From an uncultured Clostridia bacterium (lineage in GTDB: Bacteria; Bacillota; Clostridia; Christensenellales; Borkfalkiaceae), in the NCBI GenBank assembly GCA_934247935.1, contig CAKQKE010000001.1, positions 62,001 through 126,000 of the forward strand: a stretch of DNA of 64,000 nucleotides, written 5' to 3'. The notes beneath the pieces are model-generated. The model was given only the letters and a program-made list of their open reading frames with translations. It was not told where the DNA came from and searched no databases. Shown piece by piece: positions 26,594 through 35,426 of the stretch. A program made the translations under genes and the position numbers. Position 1 is the stretch's first letter. Each line of letters opens with the position of its first letter.

Positions 26594-27563
26594 AAAAATT
26601 ATATCTTCGTCGTTTTTGATAATCGGCGGAGTAATCGGCGCGGGGTTTATCACCGGCAGAGAATTGTTGTCTTTTATCGGCGTAAACAACGCGTCAGGCA
26701 TAATAAGTTTATGCCTGTTCACGTTTGCATTTGTGCGTATATTGTTTGCGTTTCCCTTAAATTCGCCGATTGAAAAACTATTTAAATATATGGCAGCGTC
26801 AAGCAATTTCATTATTGTTTCCGCAATGCTTGCATGCGCCGACGGTTTGTTCGGTGCGGTGTTTAATTTGCCCGCAAAATTGCCGATAGTTTCTATAATT
26901 TTGCTTTCCGCTTGCGTGTGGATATGCCTTGACGGAATAAAACGAATAGAAAAATTCAGTCTTTTCGTCGTGGGGTTTACGGTGGCGGTAATCGTTGTTT
27001 TAAGTTTAATTTACCGCGGAAAATCCGCGCCGCAAAACAATTTTTCGTTTTCGCCGATAATGTATTCGTCGATAAATTTGTTTTTGTCTTCGACCATAAT
27101 AAAAGAAACCGGCAAAAGTTTAAGCAGGCGCGAAAAAACTGCGGTTTCGTTTACCGTAAGCGCGATTATTGGCGCATGCGCATATTGCGTTTTGTCGGTG
27201 CTTTCTTCGGGTAAAAATATTGACGGAGACATGCCGATAATCGCCCGTTTTTCCGACAATTTATGGGTAAAGACGCTGTGCGCCGTCTGCATAATCTGCG
27301 GCATTTTCACCACGCTTACTTCCTCGTTTTACGCAAGCGTAAGCGTGCTAAACGAAAAAGGCTTTTCTTCAAGTAAAACAATTGCCGTCGGGGTGGGCGC
27401 GTTTGCCTTGTCGAGGACGGGGTTTTCTTACATCGTCGATTTTTTATATCCCGTAATAGGCGTTTTCGGGTTGATATATATTTTTATCAATGTCTGGTTA
27501 CAAGTTTTTTCTCGATTAAAGCGATGCAGGCATACATCGCGCCGGCAAGTACGCACAGAATAA
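26583..27563 (+). CDS. YkvI-like LeuT-fold membrane transporter
   Basis: 326 residues with about nine to ten hydrophobic segments. The first segment carries IIGGVIGAGFITGRELLSFI, the G-x-V-I-G-A-G-F-x-x-G-x-E motif of the YkvI group of amino-acid-permease-like proteins. The substrate is unknown. The ribosome binding site is poor: only AAGG right before the ATG, and a TAA stop lies in frame 6 bases upstream. Its 3' end overlaps the convergent ABC permease gene by 77 bases, so the last residues (RLKRCRHTSRRQVRTE) are encoded opposite that gene's end. Confidence 0.75.
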   Translation: MRPLKIISSSFLIIGGVIGAGFITGRELLSFIGVNNASGIISLCLFTFAFVRILFAFPLNSPIEKLFKYMAASSNFIIVSAMLACADGLFGAVFNLPAKLPIVSIILLSACVWICLDGIKRIEKFSLFVVGFTVAVIVVLSLIYRGKSAPQNNFSFSPIMYSSINLFLSSTIIKETGKSLSRREKTAVSFTVSAIIGACAYCVLSVLSSGKNIDGDMPIIARFSDNLWVKTLCAVCIICGIFTTLTSSFYASVSVLNEKGFSSSKTIAVGVGAFALSRTGFSYIVDFLYPVIGVFGLIYIFINVWLQVFSRLKRCRHTSRRQVRTE

Positions 27564-28293
27564 CGGTGCTTGCCATCACAAGGTCGAGTTTAAACGCTTG
27601 CCCGCCGTACACGATTAAATAACCGATTCCTTCTCTCGAAACGAGATATTCGCCCATAATAGACCCTATCCACGCCATACCGACGTTTACTTTAAGCGTG
27701 CTTATAAGGGTAGGCAGCGACCCCGGCATGACGAGATTGAAAAGTATTTGTATTTTTTTCGCTCCCATCGCCTCAAGTAGTAAAATTTTACTTTTTTCCG
27801 TGAGCAAAAAGCCGTTTAAAAGGTTAATCACGGTGACTATTATTGTGATTAAAACGGTCATAAAAACTATCGATTTTCTTCCGCTGCCGAACCATATGAT
27901 TATTATCGGACCCAACGCTATTTTGGGTAAACTGTTAAGCACGACTATATACGGCTCTAAAACACGTTTCAATCCGTCAGACCACCACAAAGCGACCGCC
28001 ACGGCATAGCCCGAAAGGGTGGCTATAAAAAAGCCGAGCAACGTTTCGTAAAGGGTTGCTCCGACGTGCTTGTACAAATCGCCCGACGAGTGCAAATCCT
28101 TAATGGTCGCGAGTATTCTTGAAGGACTGCTCATTAAAAACCCGTCGATAATTCCGACTCTTTCAAAAATTTCCCACAGTAAAAGAAAAACAATCAGAAT
28201 CGAAAAACGCAGCACGGTAATTATCACGTTGCGTTTTTTTATTTTTTTTAAGTATAAGATATGTTCCTGAGAATATTCGTTATGTTTTTTCAT
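27487..28293 (-). CDS. ABC transporter permease, SsuC/ThiX type
   Basis: 268 residues with five to six membrane segments. The cytoplasmic loop that contacts the ATPase is EAMGAKKIQILFNLVMPGSLPTLISTLKV, the EAA motif of BPD_transp_1 permeases. The earlier block LPKIALGPIIIIWFG is typical of the nitrate/sulfonate/taurine or HMP (thiamine precursor) importers. Its start overlaps the ATPase stop by 4 bases. It is the last gene of the three-gene minus-strand operon. Confidence 0.92.
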   Translation of the reverse strand: MKKHNEYSQEHILYLKKIKKRNVIITVLRFSILIVFLLLWEIFERVGIIDGFLMSSPSRILATIKDLHSSGDLYKHVGATLYETLLGFFIATLSGYAVAVALWWSDGLKRVLEPYIVVLNSLPKIALGPIIIIWFGSGRKSIVFMTVLITIIVTVINLLNGFLLTEKSKILLLEAMGAKKIQILFNLVMPGSLPTLISTLKVNVGMAWIGSIMGEYLVSREGIGYLIVYGGQAFKLDLVMASTVILCVLAGAMYACIALIEKKLVTRH

Positions 28294-29048
28294 GAGTTAA
28301 GTTCGCTCCACAGTAATTCAAAATAACGTGAAAAATCGCGTTGTTCTCTACGTTTTAAGGGCGGTAGAGTGCTGTCGAAAGTCACGTCGTGTATTGCAAA
28401 AACCGAAGTCGGGCGTTTTGACAAAACGATTATTTTGTCGGCGACCGAAATCGCTTCCGAAATGTCGTGGGTGACGAGTATTGCGGTTTTCCCTTCTTTT
28501 CTTATTATGTCGTAAACGTCGTCGCAAACGCTTAATCTCGTCTGATAATCCAGTGCGGAAAACGGCTCGTCAAGCAGTAAAAGCCCCGGCGAAAACGAAA
28601 GAGTACGAATAAGCGCGACTCTCTGTCTCATGCCGCCCGACAACTGATTGGGGTAGTGTTTTTTAAAATCTTCAAGTCCGTATTTGTCGAGTAATTCGTC
28701 GATGTATTCAAGATTTTTTTTGGTCTTGATTTTTTTGATTTTTAAGGGCAAACAAACGTTGTCGTAAATGGTAAGCCAAGGGAAAAGTTCGTCTTTTTGC
28801 AGCATATACCCGATATTTTCCGAGGGCTTTGTTACGGGTTTTCCGTTGTAAAAAATGCTGCCGCCCGATGGTTTAAGCAGTCCCGAAATTAAAGATAAAA
28901 TCGTTGTTTTTCCGCAACCCGAAGGTCCTATAATAGCGATGAATTGTCCTTTGTTTACCGAAAAAGTCAAATTGTCGATTGCTTTTGTTTCCTGCGTTTC
29001 GGTATGATACGATAGAGAAACGTTTTTTAGTGTGAGTATTTCGTCCAT
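28290..29048 (-). CDS. ABC transporter ATP-binding protein, SsuB/ThiZ type
   Basis: 252 residues. Walker A is GPSGCGKTT (about 40-48). The Q-loop is YMLQKDELFPW, the signature LSGGMRQRVAL, Walker B LLLLDEPFSALD and the H-loop VTHDISEA. These match importers of the nitrate/sulfonate/taurine family. It powers the permease encoded directly downstream. The lipoprotein gene lies 41 bases upstream in the same direction. Confidence 0.95.
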   Translation of the reverse strand: MDEILTLKNVSLSYHTETQETKAIDNLTFSVNKGQFIAIIGPSGCGKTTILSLISGLLKPSGGSIFYNGKPVTKPSENIGYMLQKDELFPWLTIYDNVCLPLKIKKIKTKKNLEYIDELLDKYGLEDFKKHYPNQLSGGMRQRVALIRTLSFSPGLLLLDEPFSALDYQTRLSVCDDVYDIIRKEGKTAILVTHDISEAISVADKIIVLSKRPTSVFAIHDVTFDSTLPPLKRREQRDFSRYFELLWSELNS

Positions 29049-29089
29049 ATTAGCCTCTCGAGTTTTTTAAATGGAAATTTTTGAGGGGA

Positions 29090-30100
29090 TTATTCTTTGT
29101 GCGATTGCGCGTAAATTTTATCGGAAACGTCGTTTAAAGTAAGCGCGTCGTGAGACACTCTTTTTTCAAGTTCGCCCGCACGTTCCATAATCGTTTGTAA
29201 GTTGTTGAGCGCGGTCTCCGTCATAGACATATTCGTCACCCAAGCGTCTATTTCTTTATACATTTCTATCGACCTTTTAAGCGATTCTACGCTCGTCGCG
29301 GGGAATTGACCTTGTATCGCTTTTGCCACTTCTTCGGCGTCGGTTGAAAGGGTATAATCGATTGCTTTATACATTGCCTTGACGAATTTTTCTATCTTGG
29401 CGTTGTTTTTGCCTATATAACTTTGCAGCGCGCAAAAACAAGTGTAGGGTACTTCGCCGCTTTCTTTTCCCACGCTTGCAACCACGTAACCGTTGCCGTT
29501 TTGCTCGCATTCGGAAGCGGTAGGTTCGAACATAGTCACGTAGTCGCCCGTGCCGCCGATAAACGCCGCCGCGGTAAGGTTGAATTGTATATCGTAGTTC
29601 AGTGTGACGTTTTGTTTATCGAAAAGCCCGTTGTTATTCAGCACGTATTCGAGCGTCATTGCGGGCACGCCGCCTCTTCTTCCGGCGATTATCTCTTTAT
29701 CTTTAAGGTTTTGCCACGAAAAAGTGCGTTTTTCGTCCACTCTCGACACCAGAAACGAGCCGTCGCGCTTTGTCAGTTGAGCAAACACTTTGGGTAAATC
29801 TTTTCTGCCTCCCAGATGCACGTAAATCGCCGCTTCCGGTCCGAAAAGACCGACGTCCGCGCTGCCCGATAAAATAGCAGTCATACATTTGTCCGCACCG
29901 CCGCCGTTTGAAAGAGAAATATTCAAACCTTCGTCTTTAAAATAACCGTTTTCTATCGCCACGTATAAGGGAGCGTAAAAAATCGAGTGGGTTACTTCGG
30001 TGAGTCTTATGGTATTGTCGTCGCGATTTTTATCCTTACAAGCCGAAAAAGGCAAAATAAGCATACAAATCGTCAAAATTATACAAATTATTTTTTTCAT
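29090..30100 (-). CDS. ABC transporter substrate-binding lipoprotein (NMT1/SsuA-like)
   Basis: 336 residues. A lipoprotein signal peptide ends in L-P-F-S-A-C (Cys21 as the lipidated residue). The mature part begins after a charged linker with IRLTEVTHSIFYAPLYVAIENGYF, the N-terminal block of NMT1/THI5 and SsuA proteins. G-G-G-A-D-K-C and SGSADVGLFGPEAAIYVH follow. The ligand could be an alkanesulfonate, a pyrimidine (HMP) or another small anion. No TPP riboswitch was seen upstream, so a thiamine role is unsupported. AAGGAAAA precedes the ATG. Confidence 0.9.
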   Translation of the reverse strand: MKKIICIILTICMLILPFSACKDKNRDDNTIRLTEVTHSIFYAPLYVAIENGYFKDEGLNISLSNGGGADKCMTAILSGSADVGLFGPEAAIYVHLGGRKDLPKVFAQLTKRDGSFLVSRVDEKRTFSWQNLKDKEIIAGRRGGVPAMTLEYVLNNNGLFDKQNVTLNYDIQFNLTAAAFIGGTGDYVTMFEPTASECEQNGNGYVVASVGKESGEVPYTCFCALQSYIGKNNAKIEKFVKAMYKAIDYTLSTDAEEVAKAIQGQFPATSVESLKRSIEMYKEIDAWVTNMSMTETALNNLQTIMERAGELEKRVSHDALTLNDVSDKIYAQSHKE

Positions 30101-30156
30101 TATGATTTTCCTTGCAAAATTCTTGCATAATATATTCTATGTTAAAGCGCATTTAT

Positions 30157-30185
30157 TTGACAATCCGGCAGAATTATAATATAAT
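30157..30185 (+). promoter_or_regulatory. Consensus sigma-A promoter for valS
   Basis: A perfect TTGACA (30157-30162), a 17-base spacer and a perfect TATAAT (30180-30185). The leader is only about 95 bases, too short for a standard T-box. Confidence 0.8.
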
Positions 30186-30287
30186 TAAAGATACAGTGTT
30201 ATTTATAAACGATTACGGTATAAATAATCGCTTGCGTATTTAACGATTATATATTTCAAGAAACTACGGCAACGGGAGGAAAATTCC

Positions 30288-32915
30288 ATGGAAATGTCAA
30301 CGACGTACAATCCGAGAGAATTTGAGAAAAAACTATATGAAAAGTGGGAAAAAAGCGGATACTTTAAAGCGCAGGTAAACAGAGAGAAAATTCCGTTTAC
30401 AATCGTTATTCCGCCGCCGAATATCACCGGTCAACTTCATATGGGACACGCCCTCGACGAATCTTTGCAGGACTGCATCATCAGGTTTAAAAGAATGCAA
30501 GGTTACGAGGCACTCTGGCTTCCCGGCACCGACCATGCGTCAATCGCTACCGAAGTGAAAATAGTAGAGCAACTTCACGCCGAAGGACTCAAAAAAGAAG
30601 ACGTCGGCAGAGAAGAGTTTTTAAAAAGAGCATGGGCATGGAAAGATAAATACGGCAACAGAATAGTCGAACAACTTAAATCGCTCGGCTCGTCGTGCGA
30701 TTGGTCGAGACTTGCTTTTACCATGGACGAAAGATGTTCTGAAGCGGTTGTGGACGTATTTATAAAACTTTACAAAAAGGGTTTGATTTATCAAGGCAGC
30801 AGAATTATCAACTGGTGTCCCACTTGTCGCACGGCTCTTTCCGACGCGGAAGTAGAATACGCCGAAGAGCCGTCGTTTTTCTGGCATTTAAGATATCAGA
30901 TAAAAGGTACGGACGAATACGTCGAACTTGCGACTACAAGACCCGAAACAATGTTCGGCGATACGGCGGTTGCGGTCAACCCCAAGGACAAGAGATATAC
31001 TCACCTTATCGGCAAAACGCTTATTTTGCCCATTGTCAATAAAGAAATACCCGTCGTTGCCGACGATTACGTAGATATCGATTTCGGTACGGGCGTAGTA
31101 AAAATCACTCCCGCTCACGACCCTAACGACTTCGAGGTGGGTCTCAGACACAATCTCCCCGTTGTAAAGGTAATGAACGACGACGGCACCATGAACGAAC
31201 TTGCGGGCAAATATTGCGGCATGAACAGATACGAATGCAGAGAGGCTGTCGTTAAAGAACTGGAATCTTTGGGCAATCTCGTGCGTATCGAACCGCACGC
31301 TCACAACGTAGGTCATTGTTATCGTTGTCACGACACGGTGGAACCCATTATATCAAAGCAATGGTTTGTCAGCATGCAACCCCTTGCAAAACCAGCCGTT
31401 GAAGTAGTAAAGAAAAAGAGTATCAAGTTTACTCCCGAAAGGTTTACCAAAATTTACTACAACTGGATGGAAAACGTAAAAGACTGGTGTATTTCCCGTC
31501 AACTTTGGTGGGGTCACAGAATACCCGCATATTATTGTCAGGACTGCGGCGAAGTGGTCGTTGCCGATAAAATGCCCGAAGTATGTCCCAAATGCGGCTG
31601 CAAACATTTCAAGCAAGACGAAGACGTGCTCGACACGTGGTTTTCTTCTGCGCTTTGGCCGTTCTCGACGCTGGGTTATCCCGAAATGACCGAAGATTTA
31701 AAATATTTCTATCCCACCGACGTACTCGTCACGGGATACGACATTATTTTCTTCTGGGTAGCGAGAATGATTTTCAGCGGTCTCGAATACATGAACAGAA
31801 TTCCGTTTAAGGACGTGCTTATTCACGGTCTCGTAAGGGACGCTCAAGGCAGAAAAATGAGCAAGTCTTTGGGCAATGGTATCGACCCGCTCGAAATTAT
31901 CGACGAATACGGCGCGGATACGCTCAGATTTACCTTGCTCAACGGTATTTCACCGGGTAGCGATACGAGATTTGCAAAGGATAAACTCGACGGCAACAGA
32001 AACTTTATCAACAAAATCTGGAACGCTTCGCGTTTCGTGCTTATGAATTGCGAAGGGATAGAGCCGCTCGATATTTCCGAATGTAAACTTTCCATGGCGG
32101 ACAAGTGGATTATCTCCAAACTCAATTCCGCTATACGCAGCGTAACCGTCAACATGGAAAAATACGAAACGGGACTTGCTTGCGCGAGTTTGCACGATTT
32201 TGTCTGGGACGATTTCTGCGATTGGTATATCGAACTTTGTAAACCGGTATTATACGGCGACGACGCTCAGAAGAAGCAGTACACGGTAAGCGTGCTTATT
32301 TACGTGCTTAAAAACATGCTTAAACTTCTTCATCCGTTTATACCTTTTGTTACCGACGAAATTTATATGAATATCCCGGGAGTGGACAAGTCCATCATGA
32401 TTTCCGATTTCCCGAGATACAATTCTAAATTCACTTATAAAAAGGACCTTGAAAACACCGAAAAGGTCATGGAAATTATCCGCACGGTAAGAAATATCAA
32501 GTCCGAAGTGGGCGCGCCCCCGTCAAAGAAAGTCGACCTTTACGCCGTGACCGAAAACAAGCGTCTTTTAAACAACGCCAAGTTGTACATTAAAAAACTT
32601 GCGGGTGTTGAAGACATAACGTATTTCGATAATAAAAACGACATCGACGTAAAAGTAATTTCGCGCATACTCGACGGAGTGGAGTTGTACGTTCCCTTGG
32701 GCGAACTTGTCGATACCGAAAAGGAAATCGCAAGGCTTAAAGCCGAACTCGACAAGGTTGACGGCGAAATCGCAAGGGCAAACGGCAAACTTAACAACAA
32801 AGGCTTTACCGACAAAGCCCCCAAAGCACTCGTCGACGCCGAAAAGGAAAAAGTGGAAAAATACGAGGCGATGAAACTTACCATAATCGCAAGAATAAAA
32901 GAATTTGAAAACTAA
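30288..32915 (+). CDS. valS: Valyl-tRNA synthetase
   Basis: 875 residues, normal for bacterial ValRS. The class I signatures are PPPNITGQLHMGH (HIGH motif at 51-54) and KMSKS (523-527). The editing domain lies at about 190-330 (ATTRPETMFGDTAV). CxxC zinc-like pairs are CYRCHD and CQDCGE...CPKCGC. The C-terminus is a coiled coil (about 800-870) typical of ValRS. GGGAGG precedes the ATG. It carries its own promoter and a terminator. Confidence 0.98.
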   Translation: MEMSTTYNPREFEKKLYEKWEKSGYFKAQVNREKIPFTIVIPPPNITGQLHMGHALDESLQDCIIRFKRMQGYEALWLPGTDHASIATEVKIVEQLHAEGLKKEDVGREEFLKRAWAWKDKYGNRIVEQLKSLGSSCDWSRLAFTMDERCSEAVVDVFIKLYKKGLIYQGSRIINWCPTCRTALSDAEVEYAEEPSFFWHLRYQIKGTDEYVELATTRPETMFGDTAVAVNPKDKRYTHLIGKTLILPIVNKEIPVVADDYVDIDFGTGVVKITPAHDPNDFEVGLRHNLPVVKVMNDDGTMNELAGKYCGMNRYECREAVVKELESLGNLVRIEPHAHNVGHCYRCHDTVEPIISKQWFVSMQPLAKPAVEVVKKKSIKFTPERFTKIYYNWMENVKDWCISRQLWWGHRIPAYYCQDCGEVVVADKMPEVCPKCGCKHFKQDEDVLDTWFSSALWPFSTLGYPEMTEDLKYFYPTDVLVTGYDIIFFWVARMIFSGLEYMNRIPFKDVLIHGLVRDAQGRKMSKSLGNGIDPLEIIDEYGADTLRFTLLNGISPGSDTRFAKDKLDGNRNFINKIWNASRFVLMNCEGIEPLDISECKLSMADKWIISKLNSAIRSVTVNMEKYETGLACASLHDFVWDDFCDWYIELCKPVLYGDDAQKKQYTVSVLIYVLKNMLKLLHPFIPFVTDEIYMNIPGVDKSIMISDFPRYNSKFTYKKDLENTEKVMEIIRTVRNIKSEVGAPPSKKVDLYAVTENKRLLNNAKLYIKKLAGVEDITYFDNKNDIDVKVISRILDGVELYVPLGELVDTEKEIARLKAELDKVDGEIARANGKLNNKGFTDKAPKALVDAEKEKVEKYEAMKLTIIARIKEFEN

Positions 32916-32926
32916 TGCTGAATTAA

Positions 32927-32960
32927 GGGAGTCTATAATTAAACGGTAGACTCTCTTTTT
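32927..32960 (+). terminator. Terminator after valS
   Basis: GGGAGTCTA (32927-32935) pairs with TAGACTCTC (32947-32955), with one wobble, followed by TTTTT. Confidence 0.8.
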
Positions 32961-33079
32961 AAAGAGAAAACTTATTTTAAACGGCGAATTTTTAAAATAG
33001 ATTTTTAAATAAACAACTTGTTTATACAGGCAAATTTTCTCATTTATCGGCAGACGTTAAAATAACAAAAAGAGGTAAT

Positions 33080-34732
33080 ATGAAAAAGAAAAACACATTG
33101 AAAGTAAGGTTTTTCGGCGGTGTGGGAGAGATTGGTAAAAACATGACCGCTCTCGAATACGGCAAGGACATAATCATAATCGACGACGGACTCACGTTTC
33201 CGTCTGACGATATGCCAGGCATAGATCTTGTCATACCCGACACGACTTACCTTATGCAAAATAAAGAAAAAATAAGGGGACTTGTGCTTACTCACGGACA
33301 CGAGGACCATATCGGCGGCTTGCCTTATCTTTTAAAGGATTTAAATATCCCCGTATACGGCACGAAACTCACGCTTACTCTCGCCGAAAACAAAGTAATA
33401 GAGCGTGGAATAAAAGACTACAATTTCAATTGCGTTACGCCGTCAAAAAGCGTGCAACTCGGCTGTTTTAAGGTTGAATTTATCAACGTAAACCACTCGA
33501 TTGCGGGTGCGTGCGCTCTTTCGATAACCACACCCGTTGGCGTAGTGTTCCACTCCGGCGACTTCAAAGTCGACCTCACACCCATAAACGGCGACGTAAT
33601 CGACATTACGAGAATTTCCGAAATAGGTAAAAAAGGCGTGCTGTTGCTCCTGTGCGAATCGACAAACGTCGAAAGAGAAGGATATTCTATGAGCGAAACC
33701 GTCGTCGGGGCTACTTTAGACAGAGTATTTTCCGAAAACGTGAGAAGAAGACTTATAATAGCAACCTTTGCCAGCAACGTACACAGATTGCAACAAATAC
33801 TCAACCTTGCGGCAAAACACAAAAGGAAAGTCGCTTTTTCGGGCAGGAGTATGTTAAACGTGGTTGACGCCGCGTCAAAAATAGGAGAACTCGACGTTCC
33901 GCCAAATATCGTTATCGACATAGACAAAATCAAAAACGTCGCCGATAAAGATCTCGTTATCGTCTCGACGGGCAGCCAGGGCGAACCGATGAGCGCGCTT
34001 ACGAGAATGGCGTCGGACGACTTCAGCCAGGTAAAAATCGGCGGCAACGACACCGTCGTTATTTCGGCGTCGCCCATCCCCGGCAATGAAAAAAGTATTT
34101 ACACGGTTATAAACAATTTGTATAGAAAAGGCGCGGAAGTGGTGTATAAATCAATCGAAAACATTCACGTTTCGGGTCACGCCTGTCAGGAAGAACTCAA
34201 AATTTTACACTCGCTTTTAAACCCGAAATTTTTCATACCCGTTCACGGCGAATACAGACACCTTAAAAAGCATTTGCGCCTTGCAAAAGAAATGGGCATG
34301 AAAGAAAGCAATATGCTTATCGCCGAAATAGGCAACACGGTCGAACTCACCGAAAAAACGATGAAATTCGGCGAAAGTTTCCAGGCGGGGGCAAAACTTG
34401 TCGACGGGCTCAATATCGACGACAACGAAATCGTTGTGAGAGACAGGCGACACCTTGCGGAAGAAGGCATCGTGGTGGCGGTTTGCTGCGTTTCGTCATA
34501 TAGCGGCGAAATTTTACAGGAACCCACCGTCATAAACATGGGCGCGGGTCTTTCCGATGCGCAAATCAAAGAGGCAAAATCCATAGTTTTGCATATTCTT
34601 TCCGATTTCGACATAAAAGAAGAGGTCGACACCAAGGAAATGCGCGCGCAAATAAGGCGTTCGCTTAAAAATTACATTTACAAAAAAACGCAGAATAATC
34701 CCGTCATTTTGCCGATAATCACAGAAGTATAA
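33080..34732 (+). CDS. rnj: Ribonuclease J
   Basis: 550 residues. RNase J combines 5'-3' exo- and endonuclease activity in mRNA decay and rRNA maturation. The metallo-beta-lactamase metal motif is THGHEDH (71-77). Further ligands lie in HSIAGA and the FHSGDFKVD region. The beta-CASP motifs include VSTGSQGEPMSALTRM and VSGHAC. The C-terminal domain is present. GAGGT precedes the ATG. RNase J1 versus J2 cannot be told from the sequence. The catalytic residues are intact. Confidence 0.95.
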   Translation: MKKKNTLKVRFFGGVGEIGKNMTALEYGKDIIIIDDGLTFPSDDMPGIDLVIPDTTYLMQNKEKIRGLVLTHGHEDHIGGLPYLLKDLNIPVYGTKLTLTLAENKVIERGIKDYNFNCVTPSKSVQLGCFKVEFINVNHSIAGACALSITTPVGVVFHSGDFKVDLTPINGDVIDITRISEIGKKGVLLLLCESTNVEREGYSMSETVVGATLDRVFSENVRRRLIIATFASNVHRLQQILNLAAKHKRKVAFSGRSMLNVVDAASKIGELDVPPNIVIDIDKIKNVADKDLVIVSTGSQGEPMSALTRMASDDFSQVKIGGNDTVVISASPIPGNEKSIYTVINNLYRKGAEVVYKSIENIHVSGHACQEELKILHSLLNPKFFIPVHGEYRHLKKHLRLAKEMGMKESNMLIAEIGNTVELTEKTMKFGESFQAGAKLVDGLNIDDNEIVVRDRRHLAEEGIVVAVCCVSSYSGEILQEPTVINMGAGLSDAQIKEAKSIVLHILSDFDIKEEVDTKEMRAQIRRSLKNYIYKKTQNNPVILPIITEV

Positions 34733-34759
34733 GCGGGATAAATTTACGGAAACAAAAAA

Positions 34760-35356
34760 ATGATTGAAGAAAAAGACAGCGCGCTTAGCAGCGAGCGCAT
34801 TATCGACCGAGGCAGGGGCATACCCACCATTTTAGATGACGGGCTTAAAATTTTACTCGAAAAAGTAAAACAAAAAAATCCGCAGAACATTCTCGAAATA
34901 GGCACGGCGACGGGGCTTTCCGCAATAGAAATGCTTTCTTGTTGCGACGGCAAAATCACAACTATCGAGATAAACGTAAAACGGCATAACGAGGCTGTTG
35001 AAAACATAAAAAACTACGGCTTTGAGGATAGGGCGACTTTGCTTTTGGGCGACAGTGCCGAAGTGCTTAAACAAAATCTCGGCACGTTCGATTTCGTGTT
35101 TTTGGACGGCTCTAAATCGCATTATCTCGAGTGTCTTGACCTGATAGAACCAATGCTTGAAAAAGGTGCGATTGTCGTTGGAGACAACGTGCTTTTCAGG
35201 GGCTTTATCAGGGGCGGAGTCAAATATCCGCACAGACAAAACACCATTGTCAACAAAATGCGCGCGTTTTTGGACTACGTCGAAAACGGCGGCAAATACG
35301 ACACCGTTATTTACGAAGTCGGCGACGGCGTGTCGGTAAGCGTATACAAAGGATAA
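34760..35356 (+). CDS. trmR: tRNA 5-hydroxyuridine methyltransferase TrmR (YrrM-like)
   Basis: 198 residues of the O-methyltransferase family 3 fold. SAM motif I is ILEIGTATGLSAIEML, and the metal/catalytic region is FVFLDGSKSHY and GAIVVGDNVL. TrmR methylates 5-hydroxyuridine to 5-methoxyuridine at the tRNA wobble base. The assignment rests on the fold plus the U32 protein encoded 70 bases downstream, as in B. subtilis yrrM-yrrN-yrrO. A generic catechol O-methyltransferase-like activity is the alternative. The ribosome binding site is weak. Confidence 0.8.
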   Translation: MIEEKDSALSSERIIDRGRGIPTILDDGLKILLEKVKQKNPQNILEIGTATGLSAIEMLSCCDGKITTIEINVKRHNEAVENIKNYGFEDRATLLLGDSAEVLKQNLGTFDFVFLDGSKSHYLECLDLIEPMLEKGAIVVGDNVLFRGFIRGGVKYPHRQNTIVNKMRAFLDYVENGGKYDTVIYEVGDGVSVSVYKG

Positions 35357-35426
35357 AAGCCTTAAAATCGGCGAAAATCAAAAGTAAAATTCGGCGAAAA
35401 TCAATACCGGACAAAGGAAAAAACTG

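Noticed and set aside
30101..30287. TPP riboswitch for the ABC importer, or T-box for valS
   Set aside because: The shared gap is too short for both, and neither conserved core is visible, so a thiamine role is not supported.
33418..34086. 222-residue minus-strand open frame inside the RNase J gene
   Set aside because: It is antisense to an intact RNase J with all motifs and has no family resemblance or start signals.
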